From assembly GCA_910585435.1 (NCBI GenBank), contig CAJUEJ010000004.1, forward strand, positions 1-64,000: a stretch of 64,000 nucleotides of DNA, read 5' to 3'. This stretch comes from an uncultured Hungatella sp. (GTDB lineage Bacteria > Bacillota > Clostridia > Lachnospirales > Lachnospiraceae). The position numbers and the translations under genes are program-made. This document shows positions 13,899 to 23,673 of this stretch, one piece after another (position 1 is the first letter of the stretch; each line of letters starts with the position of its first letter). The notes below the pieces were generated by a model. That model ran no database searches. It was not told the origin of the DNA and saw only the letters and a list, made by a program, of their open reading frames with translations.

Positions 13899-16041
13899 AC
13901 CCGGAAAGAAGGAAAAGCAGGAACAGATTCCTCATAAAAAGAAGAAAAAGAAGGTCTCACTCCATGTACAAGAAAAGCTGGCAGTCACGGTTCTGGTGAT
14001 TATGCTGGCTTTAATTTCACTTACTGTTATCCTGTACCGAATTGTAGATGAGAATAATGAGGAATATACAAAAGTCGTGCTGTCCCAGCATTCAACCTAT
14101 GACAGCCGGGTGCTCCCTTACCGGAGAGGAGACATTGTGGATCGCAACGGCACCTATCTGGCCACCAGCGAGAAGGTGTACAACCTGATACTGGATCCAA
14201 GACAGATATATGCCAAAAAAGAAGCGTATCTTCAGCCTACGGTAGATGCCCTGGTAAGCTGCTTTGGCTATGACAGGACAGAGATTCTGAAGGTACTTGA
14301 AGAAAACCAGAATTCTCAATATATCCGTTACGAACGCAGGCTTCCTTATGACAAAAAGGAAGCTTTTGAAACCTTGGCTGCCGAGACAAACCAGTTTAAC
14401 TATGACCAGGGCCTTGCAGACAGAATCAAAGGCGTATGGTTTGAGGATGAATACAGAAGAGTGTACCCCTATAACTCTCTGGCGTGCAACATCATAGGCT
14501 TTACAAGCAGCGACGGCTCCAGCGGAAGCAACGGAATCGAGCAGTATTACAATGATACTCTGATGGGCACAAACGGCCGGGAGTACGGATACCTGAACGA
14601 TGATTCCAACATGGAGGCCAACATAAAGCCTGCCGAGAACGGGAACACGGTGGTATCCACCATTGACATCTATATACAGAATATGGTGGAGGAGCGAATC
14701 CGCCAGTGGAAAACAGAAGTGGGAAGCAAGCAGATCGGTGTCATCGTGATGAATCCCCAGAACGGGGAGATTCTGGCCATGGCCACGGATAAATCTTATG
14801 ATTTAAATAACCCCAGAGATTTATCAGGCTCCTATACCCAGGCGGAGATCGACAGGATGACAGAGGAGGAGAAGATAGAAGCCTGGAATCAGCAGTGGAG
14901 AAACTTCTGCTTAAGCGATACGTATGAGCCCGGGTCACCGGCCAAGGCGTTCACAGTGGCGGCAGGGCTGGAAGAGGGAATCATAAATGCCAACACCCAC
15001 TTTGTGTGCAACGGATACCAGACCATTGCAGGAAGAGACGTAAAATGTACCGCATACCTAAAAGGCGGCCACGGGGATCTGCAGCTGGATGAGACACTGA
15101 TGGTTTCCTGCAACGACGCCATGATGCAGCTTGCATCCATGGAGGGGAAAGAGATCTTTAAGAAGTATCAGGATCTGTTTAATTTTGGCAGCCGGACCGG
15201 AATTGACTTAATCGGGGAGGCGGACGCCAGCACCCTGGTGTACAGGCTGGGAAGCATGGGGCCTATGGATCTGGCCACCAATTCTTTCGGGCAGAATTTT
15301 AACTGTACCATGATACAGATGGCGGCTGCATTTTCCTCTGTCATTAACGGCGGCTCCTACTATGAGCCCCATGTGGTTAAGCAGGTGTTAAACGAGAACG
15401 GATCTGTGGTCCGGAAAAACGACGGTATCCTGGTAAGGGAGACGGTGTCCTATGCTACCAGCGATATTATCAGGAAGGCCCTGGTGCGTACGGTCAGCGA
15501 GGGAACCGGAGGTGCAGCCAAGGTTCCCGGATATGAGGTGGGAGGAAAGACAGGTACTGCGGAGAAGCAGCCCAGGGGCCAGAAGAATTATGTGGTATCC
15601 TTCTGCGGATTTGCACCGGCGGAGGAGCCCCAGGTTCTGGTCTACGTAGTCATCGATGAGCCAGATGTGGAGGAACAGGCCCACAGCTCCTTTGCCAGCA
15701 ATGTATTTTCCCAGATTATGGGAGATATTCTTCCTTATTTAAATATTTTCCCGACCCAGGATGTTCCGGTGGACGAGACGCTGCAAAGCCAGCTTCCTGC
15801 CCAGGAAGGCCTGACAGATAATACGGGAGAGTCAGAGGGTGAGGCTTCAGGCGAGGGGGAGACCCAGGCTCCTGAAAAGCCCCCCTATGAGACAGACGAG
15901 TACATTCCCATGGAAACAGGGGAGGATGGCTTACCGGTCTATGTGGATATTTTAGGAGAAGGCACACCGGCTTCGGAGGGAGAGACGGGCCAGCCGGAAA
16001 GCAGCCCGCCTGAAGAGAGCAGCCAGGCTGAGACCCAATAA
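13876..16041 (+). CDS. Class B penicillin-binding protein (septal transpeptidase)
   Basis: The 721-aa protein has a basic cytoplasmic start, one membrane helix (residues 33-56), a PBP dimerisation domain (YRRGDIVDRNGTYLATS) and a transpeptidase domain. The active-site Ser is in YEPGSPAKAFT (about residue 354; SxxK kept), with SCND near 410 and GGKTGTAEK near 557. It crosslinks septal peptidoglycan, probably with the FtsW-like partner downstream. The last 90 residues are a Glu/Pro/Ser-rich extracellular tail, with no PASTA domains. It overlaps ftsL by 23 bp. It could be called PBP2B/FtsI-like; which of the two PBPs here is vegetative cannot be proved. Confidence 0.9.
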   Translation: MRTSQQIRPGKKEKQEQIPHKKKKKKVSLHVQEKLAVTVLVIMLALISLTVILYRIVDENNEEYTKVVLSQHSTYDSRVLPYRRGDIVDRNGTYLATSEKVYNLILDPRQIYAKKEAYLQPTVDALVSCFGYDRTEILKVLEENQNSQYIRYERRLPYDKKEAFETLAAETNQFNYDQGLADRIKGVWFEDEYRRVYPYNSLACNIIGFTSSDGSSGSNGIEQYYNDTLMGTNGREYGYLNDDSNMEANIKPAENGNTVVSTIDIYIQNMVEERIRQWKTEVGSKQIGVIVMNPQNGEILAMATDKSYDLNNPRDLSGSYTQAEIDRMTEEEKIEAWNQQWRNFCLSDTYEPGSPAKAFTVAAGLEEGIINANTHFVCNGYQTIAGRDVKCTAYLKGGHGDLQLDETLMVSCNDAMMQLASMEGKEIFKKYQDLFNFGSRTGIDLIGEADASTLVYRLGSMGPMDLATNSFGQNFNCTMIQMAAAFSSVINGGSYYEPHVVKQVLNENGSVVRKNDGILVRETVSYATSDIIRKALVRTVSEGTGGAAKVPGYEVGGKTGTAEKQPRGQKNYVVSFCGFAPAEEPQVLVYVVIDEPDVEEQAHSSFASNVFSQIMGDILPYLNIFPTQDVPVDETLQSQLPAQEGLTDNTGESEGEASGEGETQAPEKPPYETDEYIPMETGEDGLPVYVDILGEGTPASEGETGQPESSPPEESSQAETQ

Positions 16042-16103
16042 TCCTTTATGAGCGGCATAAATAAAGACGAAAATCATATACTGTAATAATACTTGGCTTT
16101 AGG

Positions 16104-17858
16104 ATGGATATGAACCGGAATCAGACGTATCACAGAGGGAAGATTCTGACCCTGTGTCTTGCCTGCTTTATCCTCATGGCGGTTTTGACAGGGAGGCTTT
16201 TTTTCCTCATGCTATACCGTTCAGAGCATTACAGCCAGATGGCGGAGGATCTTCATCAGAGGGAGAGAACCATAAAAGCAGCCAGAGGAAGGATTCTGGA
16301 TCGCAACGGAACGGTGATAGCCACCAACCGTACGGTCTGCACCATATCCGTAATACACAATCAGATTAAAGAGCCGGAGACAGTGGCAAAGGTTCTTTCT
16401 CAGGAGCTGGGCATCCCTCTGGAGGAGGTACAGAAAAAGGTGGAAAAGTACAGCTCCAGGGAGATTATAAAAACCAATGTGGACAAAGAGCTGGGCGACA
16501 GGATCCGGAACAGGCGTCTTCCTGGGGTAAAGGTAGACGAAGACTACAAGCGGTACTATCCCTATGACAGCCTGGCCTCCAGGGTACTTGGGTTTACCGG
16601 AGGAGACAACCAGGGGATCATCGGCCTGGAAGTAAAGTATGAAGAGTATTTAAAGGGAACCAACGGAATGATTCTGACGCTGGCAGACGCAGCGGGAGTG
16701 GAGATTGACAATGCATTTGAGGACAGGATAGAGCCGGTGGCAGGAGATGATTTAACCATCAGCCTGGATGTAAATATACAGATGTATGCCCAGCAGGCAG
16801 CTACAAAGGTTATGGAAGAAAAACAGGCCAAAAGGGTTTCCGTCATCGTCATGGATCCCAGGAACGGGGAGATTTTAGCCATGGTGAATGTGCCGGAGTT
16901 TAATCTGAATGAACCGTTTGAACTGAATGTGGAGGTGCCGGAGGGAAGTGAAAGCTCCAGACAGGATCTGCTGAATCAGATGTGGAGGAATCCGGCTATC
17001 AATGACACCTATGAGCCAGGGTCCACCTTCAAGATTATTACGGCCGCCGCCGGCCTGGAAGCCGGTGTGGTAGGCCTGGACGACCGTTTTTCCTGTCCCG
17101 GCTTCCGGATCGTGGATGACCGGAAAATACGCTGCCACAAGGTGGGAGGCCATGGGGCGGAGACATTTTTACAGGGGGCCATGAATTCCTGCAATCCGGT
17201 GTTTATCGATGTAGGCCAGAGGCTGGGGGTGGAGCAGTACTACCGCTATTTTCTCCAGTTTGGGCTGGGAGGAAAGACAGGGGTGGATCTTCCAGGGGAG
17301 GCGGCCACCATCATGCATAAAAAAGAAAAGATGGGGCCTGTGGAGCTGGCTACCGTATCCTTCGGGCAGTCCTTCCAGATTACGCCCCTGCAGCTGATCA
17401 CCACAGCATCTTCCATTATAAACGGAGGAAACCGGGTGACACCTCACTTCGGGATGCAGGCGGTCAGCGCAGACAAAGAAAGGGTCCATCAGTTTTCCTA
17501 TCCTGTGCGGGAGGGCGTGGTATCCAAGGAAACCAGTGAAACCATGCGGTATATTTTAGAGCAGGTGGTGGCGGAGGGAAGCGGAAAGAAAGGCTCCCTG
17601 CCAGGCTACCGCATCGGCGGCAAAACCGCTACCTCAGAAAAGCTTCCAAGAAGTCTGAAAAAATATATTTCCAGTTTTTTGGGATTTGCGCCGGCAGATG
17701 ATCCACAGGTGATTGCGCTTATTACCATCGATGAACCGGCAGGCATCTATTACGGAGGAACCATTGCGGCGCCGGTTGTGGGAGATTTGTTTCAGAACAT
17801 TCTTCCATATCTGGGAATTGAACCGGAGGACAACATTTCTTCCGAAAAGGATGCATAA
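16104..17858 (+). CDS. Class B penicillin-binding protein, SpoVD-like
   Basis: The 584-aa protein has one N-terminal membrane helix (ILTLCLACFILMAVLTG), a dimerisation domain (RGRILDRNGTVIATN) and a transpeptidase domain with YEPGSTFK (Ser near 306) and SCN near 361. The third motif reads GGKTATSEK (about 506), KTA instead of the usual KTG, which may alter beta-lactam or substrate binding. Tandem PBP genes at this place in spore formers are usually one division PBP and one SpoVD-like PBP. A second ATG two codons in (16110) is an alternative start. There is no PASTA domain. Confidence 0.85.
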   Translation: MDMNRNQTYHRGKILTLCLACFILMAVLTGRLFFLMLYRSEHYSQMAEDLHQRERTIKAARGRILDRNGTVIATNRTVCTISVIHNQIKEPETVAKVLSQELGIPLEEVQKKVEKYSSREIIKTNVDKELGDRIRNRRLPGVKVDEDYKRYYPYDSLASRVLGFTGGDNQGIIGLEVKYEEYLKGTNGMILTLADAAGVEIDNAFEDRIEPVAGDDLTISLDVNIQMYAQQAATKVMEEKQAKRVSVIVMDPRNGEILAMVNVPEFNLNEPFELNVEVPEGSESSRQDLLNQMWRNPAINDTYEPGSTFKIITAAAGLEAGVVGLDDRFSCPGFRIVDDRKIRCHKVGGHGAETFLQGAMNSCNPVFIDVGQRLGVEQYYRYFLQFGLGGKTGVDLPGEAATIMHKKEKMGPVELATVSFGQSFQITPLQLITTASSIINGGNRVTPHFGMQAVSADKERVHQFSYPVREGVVSKETSETMRYILEQVVAEGSGKKGSLPGYRIGGKTATSEKLPRSLKKYISSFLGFAPADDPQVIALITIDEPAGIYYGGTIAAPVVGDLFQNILPYLGIEPEDNISSEKDA

Positions 17859-17907
17859 GTAGTTTGTGGGAAAAGTAAAATATATACATAAGAATTTGAG
17901 GTGCAAC

Positions 17908-18876
17908 ATGATTAATGAAACCATACTGGCAATTATTATTTCTTTTGCTATCAGCGCGATTCTGTGCCCTGTGGTGATTCCGTTTCTCCACAAGCTGAAA
18001 TTTGGACAGCAGGTGCGTCAGGACGGTCCGCAGGCTCATCTGAAAAAAGCAGGGACGCCTACCATGGGCGGACTGATTATATTGGGAAGTATCATTATCA
18101 CCACCCTGTTTTATATCCGGGATTATCCTAAGATTATTCCGGTTCTGTTTGTGACGGTGGGATTTGGGATCATCGGGTTTTTGGATGATTATATCAAGAT
18201 TGTGATGAAGCGGTCCGAAGGCCTGAACCCCAAACAGAAGCTGGCAGGGCAGATCCTGATTACCGGGATTTTTACCTACTATCTTGTGAATACCAGGGAT
18301 GTGGGGACCAGCCTTCTGATCCCCTTTACAGGAGGCTTTGAGAACGGGCTCAGGCTGGATCTGGGATACCTTTATATTCCCTTTGTGTTTGTGGCGGTTC
18401 TTGGAACGGATAACGGAGTCAATTTTACAGACGGGCTGGACGGACTGTGTACCAGCGTAACCATTCTGGTGGCAACGTTTTTAACTATCATCGCCATAGG
18501 GGAGGACAGCGGCATCAGCCCCATGACCGGGGCTGTGGTGGGAAGCCTTCTGGGATTTTTGTTGTTTAATGTGTATCCGGCCAAGGTTTTTATGGGAGAC
18601 ACAGGCTCTCTGGCCTTGGGAGGCTTTGTGGCAGCCAGCACCTTTATGATGCAGATCCCTTTGTTTATTCCCATTATCGGTATGATCTATCTGGTGGAGG
18701 TTCTGTCAGTGATGCTGCAGGTAACCTATTTCAAGAAAACAGGTGGAAAGCGGATCTTCAAGATGGCTCCCATTCACCATCACTTTGAGCTGTGTGGCTG
18801 GTCGGAGACCCGGGTAGTGGCAGTGTTTTCCATCATTACGGCGATTCTCTGTCTGGTTGCGTACCTGGGACTGTAA
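17908..18876 (+). CDS. mraY: Phospho-MurNAc-pentapeptide transferase MraY
   Basis: The 322-aa polytopic enzyme makes lipid I from UDP-MurNAc-pentapeptide and undecaprenyl phosphate. Signatures: KKAGTPTMGG, the Asp pair in GFLDDYIK, NFTDGLDGL and the His motif FKMAPIHHHFELCGW. About ten hydrophobic segments are visible. The ATG at 17908 follows TTGAGGTGC; an upstream GTG in frame would add a non-conserved tail. Confidence 0.95.
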   Translation: MINETILAIIISFAISAILCPVVIPFLHKLKFGQQVRQDGPQAHLKKAGTPTMGGLIILGSIIITTLFYIRDYPKIIPVLFVTVGFGIIGFLDDYIKIVMKRSEGLNPKQKLAGQILITGIFTYYLVNTRDVGTSLLIPFTGGFENGLRLDLGYLYIPFVFVAVLGTDNGVNFTDGLDGLCTSVTILVATFLTIIAIGEDSGISPMTGAVVGSLLGFLLFNVYPAKVFMGDTGSLALGGFVAASTFMMQIPLFIPIIGMIYLVEVLSVMLQVTYFKKTGGKRIFKMAPIHHHFELCGWSETRVVAVFSIITAILCLVAYLGL

Positions 18877-18899
18877 GAAACTTAGGAGGAGGATATGAT

Positions 18900-20252
18900 A
18901 TGAGCCAGAGGGTATTGGTTGCAGGGGCAGGCTTAAGCGGAATTTCCGCGGCGAAGCTTTTGCTGGATATGGGCGGGGAAGTAGTGCTTTATGACAGCAA
19001 TCCGGATCTGGATCCGGAGGCTTTAAAACAGAATTTTGAGGAAAGCAGGAAGGTCTCTGTAGTACTGGGAGATTTAAAAAGGACAGACCTTGTAGGGGTG
19101 GAGATGTGTGTTATCAGTCCGGGCATTTCCCTGGAATCACCGTTTGTAGCGGTTTTGGACAACGCCAAAATTCCCATCTGGAGCGAGATCCAGCTGGCCT
19201 ATCAATGTGCCAAGGGCAAGCTGGCGGCCATCACCGGCACCAACGGAAAGACTACCACCACTGCCCTGACCGGCCAGATCCTGAAAGCCTTTTACGAGGA
19301 TGTCCACGTGGTGGGGAATATCGGGATTCCCTACACCCAGGTGGCTTTACAGACAGAGAACGACAGCGTCACCGTGGCGGAGGTCTCAAGCTTCCAGCTG
19401 GAGACTATCATGACCTTCCGGCCGGATGTCAGCGCTATCTTAAACATTACACCAGATCACTTAAACCGTCATCACACCATGGAGTGCTATATTGCCATCA
19501 AGGAAAGCATTGCCATGAACCAGACGGAAAAGGATGTATGTGTGTTAAACTATGACGATCCGGTGCTGAGAGCCTTCGGGGAAAGTGAAAGCTGCAGGCC
19601 CAGGGCGGTATTTTTCAGCAGCAGGCAGAAGCTTACCCAGGGATATTATATGGACGGGGACATGATCTTCTTTAAAGATCAGGAAAAACTGATTCCTGTT
19701 ATCGATGTGAAGGAATTAAATCTTCTGGGAAGGCATAATTATGAAAATGTTATGGCAGCAGTCGCCGTAAGCATGAGCCTGAAGGTTCCTCTTTCTGTGA
19801 TTCAGAAGGTGCTCAGGGAGTTTCAGGCAGTGGAGCACAGGATTGAGTTTGTGCTGGAGAGATCCGGTGTGAGATACTACAATGACTCCAAGGGAACCAA
19901 TCCGGACGCGGCCATTCAGGCTATCAACGCCATGCCGGGCCCTGTCCTTCTCATCGCAGGAGGCTATGATAAGCAGTCAGAATATGACCAGTGGATAGAG
20001 GCCTTTGACAATAAGGTAAAATATCTGGTGCTTATCGGCCAGACCAGAGATAAGATTGCAGAATGCGCCAAGGCCCACGGCTTCTACGATATCATGTATG
20101 CGGAGGATATGTCGGAGGCAGTCCATGTATGCGCATCCTATGCCAATATGGGAGACTACGTACTGCTGTCCCCGGCCTGTGCAAGCTGGGGCATGTTCAA
20201 AAATTATGAAGAGCGGGGCAGGATTTTTAAAGAGTGCGTCAGAAACCTGTAG
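18900..20252 (+). CDS. murD: UDP-N-acetylmuramoylalanine-D-glutamate ligase
   Basis: The 450-aa Mur ligase adds D-Glu to UDP-MurNAc-Ala in the cytoplasm. It has an N-terminal Rossmann domain (VLVAGAGLSGISAAKLL), the ATP loop ITGTNGKTTTTAL (about 112), NITPDHLNRHHTMECY and YNDSKGTNPDAAIQAI with the C-terminal ligase motif. The ATG at 18900 lies behind GGAGGAGGATATGAT; upstream in-frame codons are inside mraY. Confidence 0.95.
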   Translation: MSQRVLVAGAGLSGISAAKLLLDMGGEVVLYDSNPDLDPEALKQNFEESRKVSVVLGDLKRTDLVGVEMCVISPGISLESPFVAVLDNAKIPIWSEIQLAYQCAKGKLAAITGTNGKTTTTALTGQILKAFYEDVHVVGNIGIPYTQVALQTENDSVTVAEVSSFQLETIMTFRPDVSAILNITPDHLNRHHTMECYIAIKESIAMNQTEKDVCVLNYDDPVLRAFGESESCRPRAVFFSSRQKLTQGYYMDGDMIFFKDQEKLIPVIDVKELNLLGRHNYENVMAAVAVSMSLKVPLSVIQKVLREFQAVEHRIEFVLERSGVRYYNDSKGTNPDAAIQAINAMPGPVLLIAGGYDKQSEYDQWIEAFDNKVKYLVLIGQTRDKIAECAKAHGFYDIMYAEDMSEAVHVCASYANMGDYVLLSPACASWGMFKNYEERGRIFKECVRNL

Positions 20253-20331
20253 GTTACTGTTTGCCGCAAACCAGAGGGTGTGCATAATAACTCTGTAGGC
20301 AGAATACGCTCTGGCAGGAAAGGAGGCTGGT

Positions 20332-21480
20332 GTGGCAAAAAAGAAAAACAAGGTTCAGAGATTCTATGATTACAGCCTTCTGTTTACCATCGTTTTTTTG
20401 ACCATCTTCGGATTGATTATGATTTACAGTGCCAGCTCCTACAAGGCACAGATGGAGTATGACGGGAATGCAGCCTACTTTATGACAAAGCAGGGCATCA
20501 TCGCCCTGGCCGGATTTGTGGCGATGCTTGTGATTTCAAAGATAGATTATCATCTGTACGCCAAAAGATGGGTCTGGATTTTTGCCGTCATTCTGTCCTG
20601 GGGACTGATGATTGCCGTCAGTTTGTTCGGCCGGAAGATAAACGGTAAAAGGCGGTGGCTGGGTGTGGGAACCACGTTGGGGTTCCAGCCTACGGAACTG
20701 GTAAAGATTACGGTAATTATCGCTTTGGCGGCTATGATTGTAAAGCTGGGGCGGGATATTGACAGGATGGCCGGAGTGGTCAGGGTGGGGCTTATCTGCC
20801 TTCCCCTGGCAGCTATCGTGGCTGCCAACAACTTAAGCTCCGGAATCATCATCGCGGGGATCGGATTTGTCATGCTGTTTGTAGCCAGCCGGAAAAAATG
20901 GCCTTTTGCCCTGTGCGTGGTGGCAGGAGGGCTGGTGATAGCCTTTGCAGGGCCTATCGGCCATGCGCTGGAGGCCATAAAGCTCTTAAAGCCATACCAG
21001 CTGACCAGGATCAATGTGTGGCTGGATCCGGAGGCTTATCCGGATACAGGAGGCTACCAGGTGCTTCAGGGCTTATATGCCATCGGATCCGGCGGCCTGT
21101 TTGGAAAGGGGCTGGGAGAGAGCATACAAAAGCTGGGGTTTGTACCGGAGGCCCAGAATGACATGATTTTTTCCATTATCTGTGAAGAGCTGGGATTGTT
21201 CGGCGCTGTGGGAGTCATTCTGATTTTTATGTTTATGATTTACCGTTTTATGCTGATTGCCAGTAATGCGCCGGATCTGTTCGGGGCGCTTTTGGTGGTA
21301 GGGGTTATGGCCCATATTGCGATCCAGGTGATTTTGAATATTGCCGTTGTAACCAACACCATTCCCAATACAGGTATTACACTGCCTTTCATCAGCTACG
21401 GAGGGACTTCCATTCTGTTTCTGATGGTGGAGATGGGGATTGTTTTAAGCGTGTCCAACCAGATAAAGCTGGAAAAGTAG
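20332..21480 (+). CDS. FtsW/SpoVE-family lipid II polymerase
   Basis: The 382-aa SEDS protein has about ten membrane helices. It starts at GTG behind AAAGGAGG. Motifs: GRKINGKRRWLG, the QPTELVK segment, PEAQNDMIFSIICEELG with the essential acidic loop, and NTGITLPFISYGGTSIL near the C-terminus. SEDS proteins polymerise glycan strands together with a class B PBP. In spore formers the copy in this cluster is often SpoVE-like; no murG follows it, unlike in Bacillus. Confidence 0.9.
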   Translation: MAKKKNKVQRFYDYSLLFTIVFLTIFGLIMIYSASSYKAQMEYDGNAAYFMTKQGIIALAGFVAMLVISKIDYHLYAKRWVWIFAVILSWGLMIAVSLFGRKINGKRRWLGVGTTLGFQPTELVKITVIIALAAMIVKLGRDIDRMAGVVRVGLICLPLAAIVAANNLSSGIIIAGIGFVMLFVASRKKWPFALCVVAGGLVIAFAGPIGHALEAIKLLKPYQLTRINVWLDPEAYPDTGGYQVLQGLYAIGSGGLFGKGLGESIQKLGFVPEAQNDMIFSIICEELGLFGAVGVILIFMFMIYRFMLIASNAPDLFGALLVVGVMAHIAIQVILNIAVVTNTIPNTGITLPFISYGGTSILFLMVEMGIVLSVSNQIKLEK

Positions 21481-21558
21481 CATAGCCAGGCACAAGGGCA
21501 CCCTGAGGGTACATAGGATAGTATATAGGAATACATGAAACCTTCAGGAGGGAACAGG

Positions 21559-22809
21559 TTGTCTATAATACAGGTCCATGGGTTACAGCCGCTAAAGGGA
21601 GAGATCGGGATACAGGGCTCGAAAAATGCGGTGCTTCCAATGATGGCAGCATCCATTCTCCACAAAGGGACTGTAGTGCTGACACATGTCCCTGGAATAC
21701 AGGATGTCTATTGTATGAAGGGGATATTGGAATATATGGGATGTGTATGTACTCTGGAGGGGGATCGTCTGACCATTGGGACGGACGCCCTGACAGATAT
21801 CCGCATCCCGGAAAAATATTTAAAAGCCATGAGGTCTTCCATCATGATGCTGGGAGCCCTTCTGGGAAGATGTGGGGAGGCCGTCACCTGTTATCCAGGC
21901 GGATGTTCTATCGGAAGGCGCCCCATTGACCTGCACCTCCATGCTCTGGAAAAACTGGGGGCACAGATTGAGGAGAGGGACGGGGTTATAAAAGCCACGG
22001 CCGAAAGGTTACATGGCGGAGAGGTTAATCTGTCGTTTCCAAGCGTAGGAGCCACGGAAAATGCCCTTCTGGCAGCTGTTTTGGCAGAGGGGACTACGGT
22101 GATTCGGGGAGCAGCCAGAGAGCCGGAGATCACGGCCCTGTGCAGTATGTTAAACTGTATGGGAGCCAAGGTTACAGGAGGCGGCTCGGATACCATCTGG
22201 ATCGAAGGGGTGAAGACGCTTCATGACACGGTTTTTGAAGTGCCGGGAGACAGGATTTGCGCAGGAACCTATCTTTCCTGCATTATGGCGTCACAGGGGG
22301 AGGCGGTAATAAAGGGGGTCTGTCCCGGTCAGATGGCAGCGGTTCTTCAGGCGGCCAGACAGATGGGGGCAGAGATCAAAGAGTATGAAAATCATATTGC
22401 TGTTGCAATGAGGGGACGGCCTGAGGCTGTAAATCTGAAGACAGAGCCTTATCCCGGTTTTCCCACAGACCTTCAGTCACCTGTACTGAGCCTTCTGGCT
22501 ATAGGAAAGGGTACCGGCAGCATACGGGAAACCATATTTGAGGGAAGATTTGCCACAGCCCTTGAGCTTGAGAAGATGGGAGCCAGGATACATCTTGAGG
22601 AAGAGAGTGCCCTGGTAACAGGAACCTACCCTCTGAAAGGGTGTACAGTGGAGGCTGCCGATCTGCGGGGAGGAGCCGCCCTGGTGGTTGCTGGGCTGGC
22701 AGCACAGGGAGAAACTACTATAAGAAACTGCGGCCATATTTTAAGAGGCTATGAGGATATTTGTCGTGACCTGCAAAAACTTGGAGCAAATATACGGAGA
22801 GTACTATGA
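21559..22809 (+). CDS. murA: UDP-N-acetylglucosamine 1-carboxyvinyltransferase
   Basis: The 416-aa EPSP-like enzyme catalyses the first committed step of peptidoglycan synthesis. IQGSKNAVLPMMAA near residue 20 and the active-site Cys in YPGGCSIGRRPIDLH (Cys116, the fosfomycin target) are present. The TTG at 21559 was chosen because AGGAGGG lies just upstream and the product then aligns with normal MurA starts; the ATG at 21535 precedes that ribosome site. The stop overlaps the next start (ATGA). Confidence 0.9.
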   Translation: MSIIQVHGLQPLKGEIGIQGSKNAVLPMMAASILHKGTVVLTHVPGIQDVYCMKGILEYMGCVCTLEGDRLTIGTDALTDIRIPEKYLKAMRSSIMMLGALLGRCGEAVTCYPGGCSIGRRPIDLHLHALEKLGAQIEERDGVIKATAERLHGGEVNLSFPSVGATENALLAAVLAEGTTVIRGAAREPEITALCSMLNCMGAKVTGGGSDTIWIEGVKTLHDTVFEVPGDRICAGTYLSCIMASQGEAVIKGVCPGQMAAVLQAARQMGAEIKEYENHIAVAMRGRPEAVNLKTEPYPGFPTDLQSPVLSLLAIGKGTGSIRETIFEGRFATALELEKMGARIHLEEESALVTGTYPLKGCTVEAADLRGGAALVVAGLAAQGETTIRNCGHILRGYEDICRDLQKLGANIRRVL

Positions 22810-23540
22810 CGCAATTTTTAAAGAAGTGGAAAAAGGGTCTGATCATCCTGGCGGTGTTTGTGATAGCGGCAGCTTCGGCATTGTCAGTAAATATCCGTCA
22901 GGTGACAGTTTCCGGGAACAGCCGGTATACGGGAAATGAGATTGTGGAACTGATTCTCCAAAAGCCTATGGACTGGAATTCAGCCTGCTGCTATATGAAG
23001 GAACGCCTGGGCATACAGCACCAGCAGATTCCTTTTGTGGAAGACTACAAGCTGATTTTTCACGGGCCTTTTGAGCTGGAGATCATTGTCCATGAGAAAA
23101 GCGTGGTGGGATATGTATCCTACATGAGCAGCTACATGTACTTTGACAAGGACGGAATCGTGGTGGAAAGCACCAATGAGGAGCTGGAAGGGATTCCGCG
23201 GATCGATGGTTTAAGCTTCGGCCACATCGTGCTGCATAAACCTCTTATAGTGGAAAGCCATGAGATTTTTGAGGAGATTTTAAAGCTGACCCAGGTGCTG
23301 GAAACTTATGGGTTAAAGGCAGACAGAATCCTGTACGATTCTGCTGGGACGGCAACCCTGTTTATGCAGGATTTGGAGGTTTATCTGGGGGATAGTTCAG
23401 ATATCAATGGGAAAGTGGCTGAATTATCAGATATGATGCCGAAGCTGGCCGGAAATAGCGGAACATTGTATTTAAATACCTATGATCCGGTGAACCGGCA
23501 GACCATGTATACATTCAAAAAGAAGTCCCAAAATAATTAA
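22806..23540 (+). CDS. divIB: Cell division protein FtsQ/DivIB
   Basis: The 244-aa protein is a bitopic membrane protein: short cytoplasmic start, one helix (IILAVFVIAAASALSV), then the POTRA domain (VRQ-like NIRQVTVSGNSRYTGNEIVE) and a beta domain with YVSYMSSYMYFDKDGIVV. It helps assemble the septal synthase with FtsL/DivIC. It is translationally coupled to murA. It is the last gene before the separate ftsZ promoter. Confidence 0.85.
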   Translation: MTQFLKKWKKGLIILAVFVIAAASALSVNIRQVTVSGNSRYTGNEIVELILQKPMDWNSACCYMKERLGIQHQQIPFVEDYKLIFHGPFELEIIVHEKSVVGYVSYMSSYMYFDKDGIVVESTNEELEGIPRIDGLSFGHIVLHKPLIVESHEIFEEILKLTQVLETYGLKADRILYDSAGTATLFMQDLEVYLGDSSDINGKVAELSDMMPKLAGNSGTLYLNTYDPVNRQTMYTFKKKSQNN

Positions 23541-23548
23541 AAAAACAG

Positions 23549-23577
23549 TTGATATTTTGTGGGAAATAAAATATAGT
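23549..23577 (+). promoter_or_regulatory. Promoter upstream of ftsZ
   Basis: TTGATA, 17 bp, TATAGT, in the 133-bp AT-rich gap after divIB. It would let ftsZ be expressed independently of the upstream cluster. Confidence 0.65.
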
Positions 23578-23673
23578 ATTAGATAGGTTATAGTTTATAC
23601 ATATTGAGTATAGAAGAAGAGAGTAAGCGGCAGTGTATCTCATGGACGCGGCCGAAATGAAGGAGGAATTTTC

